The position numbers were made by a program, and so were the translations under genes. Under the pieces are notes generated by a model that saw only the letters and a program-made list of their open reading frames with translations, had not been told where the DNA came from and did no database searches. This document shows, piece by piece, positions 45,730 to 55,564 of a stretch of 64,000 bases of DNA; position 1 is the stretch's first letter; each line of letters starts with the position of its first letter. Source of the stretch: Streptomyces sp. SID12488 (GTDB taxonomy: Bacteria > Actinomycetota > Actinomycetes > Streptomycetales > Streptomycetaceae); contig NZ_JAAGLT010000023.1 of the NCBI RefSeq assembly GCF_010548275.1, positions 62,001 to 126,000 of the forward strand. Reading direction: 5' to 3'.

Positions 45730-47856
45730 TTACACCGGTACGGAAGCCACCCCAGCCTCCAGGAACCGCTTCCCGTTCACCCGCTCGGAGACACCCTCAC
45801 GGTCCAGGTACGGCGTGACCCCGCCCAGGTGGAAGGGCCACCCCGCGCCGGTGATCAGGCACAGGTCGATGTCCTGGGCCTCGGCCACGACACCCTCGTC
45901 GAGCATGAGCCCGATCTCCTGGGCGACCGCGTCGAGCACCCGGTCCCGCACCTGCTCCTCGCTCAGGGCGACATCCCCCTGCTTCAGCAGCGCGGCGACC
46001 TCGGGGTCCAACTCGGGCTTCCCGCTGTCGTACACGTAGAAGCCACGCTTGCCGGCCTTGACGACGGCGGCGAGGTTCGGGGAGACCGTGAAGCGGTCCG
46101 GGAACGCCCGGTTGAGCGTCTCCGAGACGTGCAGGCCGATCGCCGGACCGACCAGCTCCAGCAGCACCAGCGGAGACATCGGCAGACCCAGCGGCTCCAC
46201 CGCCTTCTCCGCGACCTCGACCGACGTACCCTCGTCGATCACGTTCTGGATCTCGCCCATGAAGCGGGTAAGGATACGGTTCACGACGAACGCCGGAGCG
46301 TCCTTCACGAGTACCGCGGTCTTCTTCAGCTTCTTGGCGACACCGAACGCCGTCGCCAGCGAGACGTCGTCGGTCTGCTCGCCGCGCACGATCTCCAGCA
46401 GCGGCAGGATCGCGACCGGGTTGAAGAAGTGGAAGCCCACGACCCGCTCGGGGTTCTTCAGCTTCGACGCCATCTCCGTCACCGACAGGGACGACGTGTT
46501 CGTCGCGAGGATCGCGTGCGCCGGGGCGACCGCCTCGACCTCCGCGAACACCTGCTGCTTGACGCCGATCTCCTCGAAGACGGCCTCGATGATGAAGTCC
46601 GCGTCGGAGAAGCCCTCCGCCTTGTCCAGCACACCGGTGACCAGGGCCTTCAGGCGGTTGGCCTTGTCCTGGTTGACGCGGCCCTTGAGCAGCAGCTTGT
46701 CGATCTCGCCGTGGACGTAGCCCACACCCTTGTCGACGCGCTCCTGGTCGATGTCGGTCAGCACGACCGGCACCTCGAGGCGGCGCAGGAAGAGCAGGGC
46801 GAGCTGCGAGGCCATCAGGCCCGCGCCGACGACGCCCACCTTGGTGACCGGACGCGCGAGCGACTTGTCCGGCGCACCGGCCGGACGCTTGCCGCGCTTC
46901 TGGACCAGGTTGAAGGCGTAGATGCCGGAGCGCAGTTCGCCACCCATGATCAGGTCGGCGAGCGCGACGTCCTCGGCGTCGTACCCCTTCTGCAGGTCGC
47001 CGTCCTTGGCCGCGGCGATGATGTCCAGCGCGCGGTAGGCGGCCGGGGCGGCACCGTGCACCTTGCTGTCGGCGATGAACCGGCCGCGCGCGACGGCCTG
47101 GTCCCAGGCCTCGCCACGGTCGATCGCGGGGCGCTCGACGACGATCTCGCCCTTGAGGACGGCGGCCGTCCACAGCAGCGACTGCTCCAGGAAGTCCGCG
47201 CCCTCGAAGAGCGCGTCGGCGATCCCGAGGTCGTAGACCTGGCCGCCCTTGAGCTGCTTGTTCTGGTTGAGCGAGTTCTCGATGATCACCGTGACGGCCT
47301 TGTCCGCACCGATCAGGTTCGGCAGGAGCGTGCAGCCGCCCCAGCCGGGAACCAGACCGAGGAAGACCTCGGGCAGCGAGAAGGCCGGCAGGGCCGCGGA
47401 GACGGTCCGGTACGAGCAGTGCAGACCGACCTCGACGCCACCGCCCATGGCGGCACCGTTGTAGTAGCCGAAGGTCGGGACCGCGATCTGGGCCAGCCGC
47501 TTGAAGACCTCGTGGCCGCCCTTGCCGATGGCGAGCGCGTCGGAGTGGTTCTTCAGGAGCTCGACGCCCTTGAGGTCCGCGCCGACCGCGAAGATGAATG
47601 GCTTGCCGGTGATGCCGACACCGACGATCTCACCGGCCGACGCCTCCTTCTCGACCTGGTCGATGGCGATGCTCAGGTTCGCCAGCGAGGCCGGGCCGAA
47701 GGTGGTCGGCTTGGTGTGGTCGAAGCCGTTGTCGAGGGTGATCAGCGCGAAACGACCGGCGTTGAACGGGAGATCGAGGTGGCGTACGTGCGCGGACGTC
47801 ACGACCTCGTCGGGGAACAGCTCGGCCGCGCCCTTGAGGAGTTCGGTGGTGCTCAC
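45730..47856 (-). CDS. fadB: fatty-acid oxidation multifunctional enzyme
   Basis: A 708-residue fusion: N-terminal enoyl-CoA hydratase (residues ~20-300, with YYNGAAMGGGVEVGLHCSYR forming the oxyanion region) and 3-hydroxyacyl-CoA dehydrogenase with Rossmann motif VGVVGAGLMASQLALL (~335), catalytic VGFHFFNPV and a C-terminal dimerisation part. Converts enoyl-CoA to 3-ketoacyl-CoA. Starts at a GTG overlapping the thiolase stop (GTGA), with GGAGG 6 nt before. Forms the beta-oxidation pair with the thiolase. Confidence 0.93.
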   Translation of the reverse strand: MSTTELLKGAAELFPDEVVTSAHVRHLDLPFNAGRFALITLDNGFDHTKPTTFGPASLANLSIAIDQVEKEASAGEIVGVGITGKPFIFAVGADLKGVELLKNHSDALAIGKGGHEVFKRLAQIAVPTFGYYNGAAMGGGVEVGLHCSYRTVSAALPAFSLPEVFLGLVPGWGGCTLLPNLIGADKAVTVIIENSLNQNKQLKGGQVYDLGIADALFEGADFLEQSLLWTAAVLKGEIVVERPAIDRGEAWDQAVARGRFIADSKVHGAAPAAYRALDIIAAAKDGDLQKGYDAEDVALADLIMGGELRSGIYAFNLVQKRGKRPAGAPDKSLARPVTKVGVVGAGLMASQLALLFLRRLEVPVVLTDIDQERVDKGVGYVHGEIDKLLLKGRVNQDKANRLKALVTGVLDKAEGFSDADFIIEAVFEEIGVKQQVFAEVEAVAPAHAILATNTSSLSVTEMASKLKNPERVVGFHFFNPVAILPLLEIVRGEQTDDVSLATAFGVAKKLKKTAVLVKDAPAFVVNRILTRFMGEIQNVIDEGTSVEVAEKAVEPLGLPMSPLVLLELVGPAIGLHVSETLNRAFPDRFTVSPNLAAVVKAGKRGFYVYDSGKPELDPEVAALLKQGDVALSEEQVRDRVLDAVAQEIGLMLDEGVVAEAQDIDLCLITGAGWPFHLGGVTPYLDREGVSERVNGKRFLEAGVASVPV

Positions 47857-49079
47857 TTGTCGCCTCCGGCGTCCTTGTGGTTCGGGTTCTCCCAGATGAC
47901 GGTGGCGCCCATGCCGAAGCCGACGCACATGGTGGTCAGGCCGTAACGGACCTCCGGCTGCTCCTCGAACTGGCGAGCGAGCTGCGTCATCAGACGCACA
48001 CCCGACGAGGCGAGCGGGTGACCGAAGGCGATGGCGCCGCCGTACTGGTTCACGCGCGCGTCGTCGTCCGCGATGCCGTAGTGGTCGAGGAAGGCCAGCA
48101 CCTGGACGGCGAAGGCCTCGTTGACCTCGAACAGACCGATGTCACCGATGCCGAGGCCGGCCTTGGCGAGGGCCTTCTCGGTTGCCGGGATCGGACCGTA
48201 GCCCATGACCTCGGGCTCGACGCCGACGAAGGCGTACGAGACCAGGCGCATCTTGACGGGCAGGTCGTTCTCGCGCGCGAAGTCCTCGGACGCGATGATC
48301 GACGCGGTGGCGCCGTCGTTCAGACCGGCCGCGTTGCCGGCGGTGACCCGCCCGTGCACACGGAACGGCGTCTTCAGCCCGCTCAGGTTCTCCAGGGTGG
48401 TCCCAGGGCGCATCGGCTCGTCGGCGGTGACCAGGCCGAAGCCCGTCTCGCCGACCTCCGCGTTGGTGTTCCGTACGGAGATGGGCACCAGGTCCTGCTG
48501 GATCTTGCCGTTGGCGTACGCCTTGGCTGCCTTCTCCTGCGAGCGCACGGCGTACTCGTCGGCGCGCAGCTTGGTGATGTGCGGGTAACGGTCGTGCAGG
48601 TTCTCGGCGGTCATGCCCATGAACAGGGCCGACTCGTCGACGAGCTTCTCACTCACGAAGCGCGGGTTCGGGTCGACGCCCTCGCCCATGGGGTGACGGC
48701 CCATGTGCTCGACGCCACCGGCGATGACGACGTCGTACGCGCCGAAGGCGATCGAGCCGGCGGTCGCGGTGACGGCGGTCAGCGCGCCCGCGCACATCCG
48801 GTCGATGGAGTAGCCGGGGACGGACTGCGGCAGCCCGGCGAGGATGCCCGCGGTGCGGCCCAGGGTCAGACCCTGGTCGCCGATCTGGGTGGTCGCGGCG
48901 ATGGCGACCTCGTCGATCTTCTTCGGGTCGAGACCCGGGTTGCGGCGCAGCAGTTCCCGGATCGCCTTGACGACGAGGTCGTCGGCGCGGGTCTCGTGGT
49001 AGATGCCCTTCGGGCCCGCCTTGCCGAACGGGGTGCGGACGCCGTCGACGAAGACGACATCCCTGACGGTACGAGGCAC
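47853..49079 (-). CDS. fadA: acetyl-CoA C-acyltransferase (thiolase)
   Basis: A 408-residue thiolase cleaving 3-ketoacyl-CoA to acetyl-CoA. Active Cys in YSIDRMCAGALTAVTATAG, His in AIAFGHPLASSGVRLMTQLA and the second Cys in LTTMCVGFGMG. The GTG at 49079 is 8 nt after GGAGGAG. First gene of the fadAB-type operon; the stop overlaps fadB. Promoter in the upstream region. Confidence 0.93.
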   Translation of the reverse strand: MPRTVRDVVFVDGVRTPFGKAGPKGIYHETRADDLVVKAIRELLRRNPGLDPKKIDEVAIAATTQIGDQGLTLGRTAGILAGLPQSVPGYSIDRMCAGALTAVTATAGSIAFGAYDVVIAGGVEHMGRHPMGEGVDPNPRFVSEKLVDESALFMGMTAENLHDRYPHITKLRADEYAVRSQEKAAKAYANGKIQQDLVPISVRNTNAEVGETGFGLVTADEPMRPGTTLENLSGLKTPFRVHGRVTAGNAAGLNDGATASIIASEDFARENDLPVKMRLVSYAFVGVEPEVMGYGPIPATEKALAKAGLGIGDIGLFEVNEAFAVQVLAFLDHYGIADDDARVNQYGGAIAFGHPLASSGVRLMTQLARQFEEQPEVRYGLTTMCVGFGMGATVIWENPNHKDAGGDK

Positions 49080-49729
49080 GATGGCTCTCCTCCAAAGGTG
49101 CGGGACGGCTCTGCTGCGAAACGCAACCGCTGAGCGGGCGCTCAGGCCCATGCTACTTGCGGGTAACTCCGCTGCACACCCCTGGGGGGAGGAGCGGTGA
49201 ACGTCACACGCTCACATGTTACCGCCGGTAAGTTCGAGTCGCCTCTCTGACCTGGTCCTACTGGGGCCGAAGCAGCTGTGACCTGCTAGGACGGGTGCAG
49301 CGACGATCGGAGGCAAGGGGATGCGACGGACTTCGAGATCCGGGAGGACCGGAACCGGAAGGCGCGCCGTCCGACGCGTGAGCGGGAGACATACCTTCGG
49401 CTCACGCAGTAGGGGCACAACAACACGGAAGCCTGCCGGATCGTCGGCATCAACGTGCGAACCGGCAAGAGATGGCGCGACGGCCGGCACTCGCCATTGA
49501 CTGCATCCGCCGGGTGCCGGCCACCGCCTCGGCTGTGCTCGCAGTGACGCGAGTGCTGGAGTCGCGTCGCGTCACCACGCCTACGACGTCCTCGCCGCGC
49601 TGCGGGACCGTGTCGAGGCAACGCCATGGCGCGGAGAAGCGGGGACGGACCGCGCTGCGGGTGCTGCGGGCCCAGCTGAACTTCGCCAAAACCGCGGGCG
49701 GCCCTCCGCACCATGTCGGCGGGGCAGGT
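49080..49729. other. intergenic region with transposase debris
   Basis: About 650 bp. Apart from the IS30-like remnant at 49332-49493 and the upstream fadA promoter, no coherent gene is visible. The segment 49500-49720 has scattered open frames with no recognisable product. Confidence 0.5.
49332..49493 (+). pseudogene. IS30-type transposase N-terminal remnant
   Basis: The frame reads FEIREDRNRKARRPTRERET, then YLRLTQ, an in-frame TAG at 49410-49412, then GHNNTEACRIVGINVRTGKR and WRDGRH. This is the HTH region of IS30-family transposases (typically ...EACRIVGIN-RTGKRWRNGRH). The rest of the transposase, including the DDE domain, is absent. Confidence 0.7.
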
Positions 49730-51676
49730 TCAGGAGGGGATGAGCTGCCATTGCTGCCGGGCCTGTGAGGTGTACGGCTGCTGCTCGATGTTGGCCCCGT
49801 CGGTGGTGCTGCCCTCGTCGACGCCGAGGGAGAGTCCGCTGTAGCGGTTGATGAGGAAGTAGTAGCCGTCGCCGGTGGGTGTGACGGCCCACTGCTGCTG
49901 GGGCGCGGAGGCGTCCTGCCAGATGTCGGCGTTGCCGCCGTCGACGCGGGAGAGGTCCGCGATCTCCAGGAGCTTGCCGCTGCCCGCACCCTTGATCTTG
50001 TAGTAGCCGTCGCCGGTGCTGGTGAAGGTCCATTTCTGGTTCGCCTGGTTGAGCCAGGGCCACTGCAGGACGTTGGAGCCGTTGGCGGTGCGCGCGCTCG
50101 CCACGTCGGCGACCTTGCCGCTGTGCCGGGCGCTCAGCCGGTAGACGGTTGCGTCCCCCGGCAGGACGGATGACACCAGGGCGGGCTTGGCTGTCCGGCC
50201 ACCGATCCTCACTCCACCGATGTTCGCGTAGCTGCCGGTGCCGGCGTTGACCTGGATGCGTACGAAGCCCACGTTGCGGGCGGTCCACTCGGCCGGCTTG
50301 GTTGTGCGGTTGCCGGCCCAGGTGCCGGTGGCGACCTGGGTGAAGGTGACCCCGTCGGTGCTGGTGTGGATGGTGTACGAGGTGATGTCGCCGTCGGTGG
50401 AGTCGTTGCGATTCCACTGCTTCGGCAGGTATTCGAGGGTGGAGACATTGCTCCACACCCCGCCCAGGTCGATGGTGATCGCCTGTGGCAGCGACAGGCC
50501 CCAGGTGGACCAACAGGTCTCGTAGCGGACGTCGCTGAGTCCGTCGATGGCGTTGAGCGGTCCCTCGCCGGTGTGGAAAGCGGTGGCGTACGCGTTGACC
50601 GGTGTGACGGGGTGCTCGGCGCGCAGCAACTGGGTGGGCAGCGACGGCCTGGAGGTGTTCGGGCTCCATGCGGCGCCGACCTCGGCGAGCCGGTTGACGA
50701 TATTGGTGTCCAGCAGGCCGTTGCGGTTGGGCGGGCAGTTGAGGATGAACGAGGTGTACTTCGGTTCCAGGTCGGCCAGGTGGGAGAGGATCGCGGACTT
50801 GCTCAGCAGGCTCTCGGCCGGGGTGGAGGGGTGCCAGAACCAGCCGTTGCTGATGGTCTGCCCCTGCATTCCGGCGTAGGTGTTGCCCGCCGGTGCTGTG
50901 ATGCCCAGCGGCTCTTCGAAGAAGATCGCGTCGCTGAGGAAGGGCTCGACCAGTCCACCGATGTCGATCATGACGCAGTCCGGCTGCAGCTCCTTCACCA
51001 GCGAACGGATCCGCTGGTAGGAGACGGCCTGCTGCCCCATCTGCCAGGCGTAACCGTCGGTCATGAACATATCGATGGTGCCGTAGTCGGTGAGCAGCTC
51101 GCGGATCTGACCGAGGATGAAGGTCATGTCGCCGGGCTGGATGGCATCGGTGACTTCGAGCCCGCTCACGTTGTGCCGGCTCTCCCATGCCTCGACACCG
51201 AAGGTGCGGTCCCAGATCGAGTAGTAGATCCCGACCTTCAGCCCTCTCGCCCGGAAGGCGTCGCAGTACGCCTGTACGACGTCGTGCTTGTACGAGCTGT
51301 TCGCCACGTTCTGGGTGCCGAAGGCGCTCGGCCACAGGGCGAAGCCGTCGTGGTGCTTGCTGGTCAGGATGCCGTAACCCATCTTCGCGGCGACCGCCGC
51401 GTCGGCCCACTGCGCGCAGTTGACACTCGGGGGAGCGAAGAGGGCGGGGCTCTGGTTGGGTTCCGCCCACTCCTGGTCGGTGAACGTGCCCAGGCTGAAG
51501 TGGTTGAACATGCCGAACCGCATGTCGACCATCTTGCTCAGGTTGGTCTGCGCGTCCGCGGCGGACGCCTGCGACAGCAGGCCCGAGAAGCCGGGGACGA
51601 GCGGCAGAGCGGTCGCGGCGGTCGCCGCACCCGCCGCGCCGAGAAACGTACGGCGAGTCATTTTTCGTGAGGACAT
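49730..51676 (-). CDS. secreted GH29 alpha-L-fucosidase with CBM32 and ricin-type domains
   Basis: A 648-residue enzyme exported by Tat (MTRRTFLGAAGAA). The GH29 TIM barrel (about 45-360) has MRFGMFNHFSLGTFTDQEW, ILTSKHHDGFALWPS and a candidate nucleophile Asp in IDMFMTDGYAW. It is followed by an F5/8-type C (CBM32) domain (~375-510; IDLGGVWSNVSTLEYLPKQW) and a ricin B-like/CBM13 domain (~525-648; QxW motifs such as QKWTF and QQWQL). Removes alpha-L-fucose from glycans or plant polymers. The ATG at 51676 has AGGAG at 6 nt. Confidence 0.88.
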   Translation of the reverse strand: MSSRKMTRRTFLGAAGAATAATALPLVPGFSGLLSQASAADAQTNLSKMVDMRFGMFNHFSLGTFTDQEWAEPNQSPALFAPPSVNCAQWADAAVAAKMGYGILTSKHHDGFALWPSAFGTQNVANSSYKHDVVQAYCDAFRARGLKVGIYYSIWDRTFGVEAWESRHNVSGLEVTDAIQPGDMTFILGQIRELLTDYGTIDMFMTDGYAWQMGQQAVSYQRIRSLVKELQPDCVMIDIGGLVEPFLSDAIFFEEPLGITAPAGNTYAGMQGQTISNGWFWHPSTPAESLLSKSAILSHLADLEPKYTSFILNCPPNRNGLLDTNIVNRLAEVGAAWSPNTSRPSLPTQLLRAEHPVTPVNAYATAFHTGEGPLNAIDGLSDVRYETCWSTWGLSLPQAITIDLGGVWSNVSTLEYLPKQWNRNDSTDGDITSYTIHTSTDGVTFTQVATGTWAGNRTTKPAEWTARNVGFVRIQVNAGTGSYANIGGVRIGGRTAKPALVSSVLPGDATVYRLSARHSGKVADVASARTANGSNVLQWPWLNQANQKWTFTSTGDGYYKIKGAGSGKLLEIADLSRVDGGNADIWQDASAPQQQWAVTPTGDGYYFLINRYSGLSLGVDEGSTTDGANIEQQPYTSQARQQWQLIPS

Positions 51677-52740
51677 GGACCACTCCTGTGGGTTGTCGGC
51701 ATTGGTTGCGGTGCCGACGTCGCGGACGGCATCCGACGTCGGTCTGGGCTGGGGTCCGAGGGAGGTATCTGCCGCCCACTCGGGAACGACGTGGCAAAAG
51801 GGCTGCGAGACGGCGCTCCCCGGGAACCTGAGTGGCTGGCGTGGGAGGCGTGCACCTTGACCGAGCGGTCCGGGCGCGGATTCCGGACGGTGGCGGCCTG
51901 AGCGCACTCAGGGAGACGGTCGACGCGAACACTGCGGCGCGCCGGGCCGCAGGAGCTCCTTCACCGATAGGGCCCCGGCGGACTGGCGGGGCCTGCCGTC
52001 GCCGGACCGCCATACCGGCGAGCGCGCCCTCGGCGGGTGATCGGCTCTGGCAAGGTCTTCTCCCGACTGTTCGCAGGACAGCGCGCGGTGTTGGCGGCGG
52101 TGTGGGCAGCGCACGGCGTTGCGGCTCGACATCCGGGCTGACCGGAGTGACGTCGGATGTATTAACGAGCACCGATCGAGGCCCTGTCTAGGGGTTCGAC
52201 GGAAACCCGGGACTGAACTGGTGAATACACTCAGGCGCTAGGGTCAAGTCATGGAGCAGTGAGGTGTGATCAGTCGATAGATCGGGTGAATGTGGGGCCT
52301 GGGCGACGCCTCGATCCCGGCTTCGTCAGCGACCCCGAACGCCTCGACATCGACCGCGACGCCCGCGGCCTTCGGGCACGTCGTGCGCCTTCCGGCGGAG
52401 AACGGCCTGCGGGCCGTCCTGGCCCTGGGGCGCCGGTGCCTTCGCCTTCGCCTTCGAGAGCCTCATCCCCCGCAGACCCCGAGGGATGTCACCGTCCCGG
52501 CGGAGCCGGTCGCCGTGAAACCCGCGGGTGCGGAGTAGGACGAATGGTTCAGCCGGCAGCCGGCAGCGGCAACGTGAAGGTCGGTTGGTCCCGCGCTCGG
52601 CGCGGGACCAACCGACCCGGTGGGCAACCGCGGCGACCGGTTCAACCATGCCCCTGCCTTGTCGGACCTGTGCCCGTCGGTGTCGCGAACGGCGTCATGC
52701 CGTCGCGGCCTCCGGTCGTGCTCAGGGTGTCCGTCGGGTC
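51677..52740. other. long intergenic region between two GH29 genes
   Basis: About 1060 bp without a supported gene. It contains the promoter of the first fucosidase (upstream of 51676) and the terminator of the second (52579-52617). A short frame ending at 52538 (DVTVPAEPVAVKPAGAE) could be the end of a decayed gene, but nothing upstream identifies it. Confidence 0.4.
52579..52617 (-). terminator. terminator hairpin downstream of second GH29 gene
   Basis: 18-bp perfect arms (ggtcggttggtcccgcgc and complement) with a 3-nt tcg loop, about 125 nt after the stop at 52741. One of the strongest hairpins in the window. Confidence 0.75.
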
Positions 52741-55089
52741 TCAGGCACGCCAGTGCACCTTGAAGACCCACGCGTGCTGCCCCGCCCTGCGTGCGGCTTC
52801 GGGGACGTCGATCACCAGCGCCCCGTTGCTGAGGGTCCACGTCAGGGGCCGGCCGTGGCCGAGCATCGTGACCTTGTCGCCGCTGCGGATCGGGATCGGG
52901 GCCTCGACGGTGAGCTTGGCGCCCGGCCTGGCCAGGGAGTGGATGTAGAAGGCTTCGTCCGGGCGGACGGTGAACCGCAGGTCCTCGCCCAGTTCGGCCA
53001 TCCGGGACCAGTACGTGGTGCCGTAGATCGCCTCTCCGTTGGTGCGCAGCCAGCGGCCCGTCTCACGCAGCCGGGTCTGCATGATCTCGGGGATGGTGCC
53101 GTCGGCACGCGGGCCGATGTCGAGGAGGAAGTTGCCGTTCTTGGAGACGATGTCGACGAGGCTGCGCACCACCGCCTCGGTCGTCATGTAGGCGTCGTCC
53201 GGTGTCGCCCGGTTGTAGCCGTAGCTGAACGGGTCCAGACCGCGACTGGACTCCCACTTGGCGACGACCGTGTTGTCGTACGTCGTGTACTCGGGCGTTG
53301 TGAAGTCGTGGAAGCCGATGCCCGAACGGTCGTTGACGGTGACGTCGACGGGCCGGGCGCGGTTCTTCGCGTGGTTGAAGTATTCGGCCAGGACATGGAG
53401 GCTGTCGTTGGCGCCGCCGATGTCGCACCAGATGAGCTCCGGGTCGTAGCCCTGGATCAGCTCCAGCATCTGCGGGGCCTGGTAGTCCTTCACGAAGTCC
53501 TTGCCCGCGGTGTAGCCCGTGTACGGCACCGGCTTCTGGGTGTACGGATTGCGCGGGGCGTGACCCATCCAGGGATTGTCCGGGTTGAACCACTCGGGCA
53601 TGGAGAAGTAGAGCCCGCGGTGGAGTTCGGGTGTATAGCGGCGGGACGCGTCGAAGAGTTCCTTGACGAGGTCGCGTTTCGGGCCCATCTTCACGGAGCT
53701 GCGATCGGAGACCTTCGTGTCCCACAGGGCGAAGCCTTCGTGGTGCTTCGAGGTGAGCACGTGGTATTCGGCGCCCGCGTCCCGGAACAGTTCGACCCAG
53801 GCGCGCGGATCGAATTTCTCCGCCGTGAACATCGGAATGAAGTCGTCGTAGGCGAATTCCTCGCCGTACTTCTCGCGGTGGTACGCGAAAACGGCGTTCT
53901 GGGGATCCTGCATGTGGTTCCAGTACCACTCGGCGTACTGTTTTCCGACCGGCGACCAGGCGGGCACCGAGTAGACGCCCCAGTGGATGAAGATGCCGAA
54001 CTTGGCGCCCTGGAACCAGTACGGTGCCTGGTGGCCGGAGAGAGAAGCCTCAGTGGGCTGGTAGTCGGCGACACCGAGGGTCAACCGGCTTTTCTGCGAG
54101 GCGACTTGGGCTCCGTGTCCGGTGACGGTCACCGAGCCGTCCCGAGCCGTGCCGGGGGCGGTGCCCGCGCGGTTGCGGATACCCACGCGGACGCGGGCCT
54201 GCTCGCCGGGGTCAAGGCGGCGGACCCGAGCGGCCTCGACGGTGCGCGCTCCCGGAACGTCGACGCGCACCGACACGCCGTCCGCGGCCAGGACGGCGAC
54301 GGTCCCCGCGTTGACGACGGTGGCCTCGACGCTCTGGGCGCCGGACGATTCCAGGAGCGAGTCCGTGGACCTGGCCCCGCGCAGGACCAGCGCGCGTCCC
54401 TGAGCGGCAGGTTGCAGGGACAGCGCGAACACGTGGAGCGACGCCTTGTTCGCCTGTGCCGGGTTGGTCACCGGGAGTGTGATCGCCACGGCGTCGCGCT
54501 GTGGGTCGAGCCACAGCTCGGACGTGCCGATCCCCACGCGGTGTTCGTCCTTGGTGCCGTCCGGCCCATAGCGGTACGGCACCGACAGGGATCCGCCCGA
54601 GGCGTACCAGTCGGACCCGCCGAGGGTGGCGGTCGTGGTCGAGCCGTCCGCGTAGTGGACCGTGGCTTTGCCGGAGGCGTTGCCATAGCTGCCCGCGGTG
54701 AGGAAGGCTGCCGAGAGGTAGTGGCCTTGGGGCAGTTCGACGCGCTGGCCGAGTGCGACGACGTTGTTCTTCGCGCCGGCATCCGAGGTCGGGAGGACGA
54801 AGGGCGTGCCGTCGACTTCTACACGGCCCGTGGGCAGTTCCTCGCCCGGGAACGTGTAGCCCGAGCCGTCGAAGTCGCCGCCGCGCGCGGAGGTCGTGTC
54901 GATGCCGTCGTTGTCGTAGAGGGAGTCGAGCGGGACCGGGACGGGGTCGGGGACAGGAGCCCACGGCCCGGCGTGCCCGGCGAGTGGTTCGGCGGCGTGC
55001 GCGGCGCTGGCTGAGGTGAGGGGAAGGGCTGCTGCTGCGGCGACTCCGGCCGCGGCGCCCAGGACCTGGCGCCTCGGATACGTACCCAT
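52741..55089 (-). CDS. secreted GH29 alpha-L-fucosidase with N-terminal accessory domains
   Basis: A 782-residue secreted enzyme: signal peptide (RRQVLGAAAGVAAAAALPL), a beta-sandwich accessory domain (~55-230, starting LYDNDGIDTTSARGGDFDG), a NEW3-like domain (~235-320) and the GH29 barrel (~330-690) with WFQGAKFGIFIHWGVYSVPA, VLTSKHHEGFALWD and nucleophile Asp in ELIWCDIGG. A C-terminal beta domain follows. The ATG at 55089 is 7 nt after GGAG; the first in-frame start four codons earlier is less likely. Different architecture from the other fucosidase, so probably not a recent duplicate. Confidence 0.88.
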   Translation of the reverse strand: MGTYPRRQVLGAAAGVAAAAALPLTSASAAHAAEPLAGHAGPWAPVPDPVPVPLDSLYDNDGIDTTSARGGDFDGSGYTFPGEELPTGRVEVDGTPFVLPTSDAGAKNNVVALGQRVELPQGHYLSAAFLTAGSYGNASGKATVHYADGSTTTATLGGSDWYASGGSLSVPYRYGPDGTKDEHRVGIGTSELWLDPQRDAVAITLPVTNPAQANKASLHVFALSLQPAAQGRALVLRGARSTDSLLESSGAQSVEATVVNAGTVAVLAADGVSVRVDVPGARTVEAARVRRLDPGEQARVRVGIRNRAGTAPGTARDGSVTVTGHGAQVASQKSRLTLGVADYQPTEASLSGHQAPYWFQGAKFGIFIHWGVYSVPAWSPVGKQYAEWYWNHMQDPQNAVFAYHREKYGEEFAYDDFIPMFTAEKFDPRAWVELFRDAGAEYHVLTSKHHEGFALWDTKVSDRSSVKMGPKRDLVKELFDASRRYTPELHRGLYFSMPEWFNPDNPWMGHAPRNPYTQKPVPYTGYTAGKDFVKDYQAPQMLELIQGYDPELIWCDIGGANDSLHVLAEYFNHAKNRARPVDVTVNDRSGIGFHDFTTPEYTTYDNTVVAKWESSRGLDPFSYGYNRATPDDAYMTTEAVVRSLVDIVSKNGNFLLDIGPRADGTIPEIMQTRLRETGRWLRTNGEAIYGTTYWSRMAELGEDLRFTVRPDEAFYIHSLARPGAKLTVEAPIPIRSGDKVTMLGHGRPLTWTLSNGALVIDVPEAARRAGQHAWVFKVHWRA

Positions 55090-55102
55090 GAGCGGCTCCA
55101 AT

Positions 55103-55120
55103 TCATCGGATGTCTGATGA
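55103..55120. promoter_or_regulatory. imperfect dyad upstream of fucosidase
   Basis: TCATCGGATGTCTGATGA pairs at 7 of 9 positions (TCATC-N-GA-NN-TC-N-GATGA), 14 nt upstream of the start codon at 55089. Size and position fit an operator of a GntR- or LacI-type regulator. Confidence 0.5.
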
Positions 55121-55304
55121 TCGATCGGAGTCGCGATGCTGTCAACGGTGTGCGCAGAGAGGGGGGTTGGAGAAATTCATAGGATGACAAGCGGGGTTGG
55201 CGTGGTTGCATGTCCCGTTTGGTCGGTTTCTAATGAATTTCAACCGCATCGCCGTGCACCTTGGCGGACGGAGATGCATCCGGGTGAGCTGAACCGGGAC
55301 GCTC

Positions 55305-55542
55305 TCATTCGGACCTGCCTTTGGCGAAATCGTTGTGGCGGCGCACCGCCTCGGCCGCCTGCCGGTCCGACAGGCAGACCAAGAGCTGCAGCACGCACGC
55401 GGCGGGCACTTGGGCGGGGGAGATGCCGAGGTGTCCGTCGCGGGTACCAGTCGGCGAAGTCCTCGTCGGAGTTCCGCCGGATGGCCGACGGGGTCGAGGC
55501 GACCGGGGTCGCCAGAACACGGAGTCGGGCGCCATGCGTCAC
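55305..55542 (-). pseudogene. transposase (DUF772 type) N-terminal fragment, frameshifted
   Basis: Minus-strand pieces SDEDFADWYPR and, in a second frame, DGHLGISPAQVPAACVLQLL and VCLSDRQAAEAVRRHNDFAK together reproduce the start of IS1182/IS5-like transposases (F-x-x-DGRLGISP...LSDRQAAEAVR). A frameshift separates them and the catalytic domain is missing. Confidence 0.65.
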
Positions 55543-55564
55543 CGGTTTTCCTCCCGTTGTTCCG

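Noticed and set aside
49472..49768. 98-codon plus-strand frame after the IS30 remnant
   Set aside because: No domain or start context; overlaps the end of the fucosidase gene antisense.
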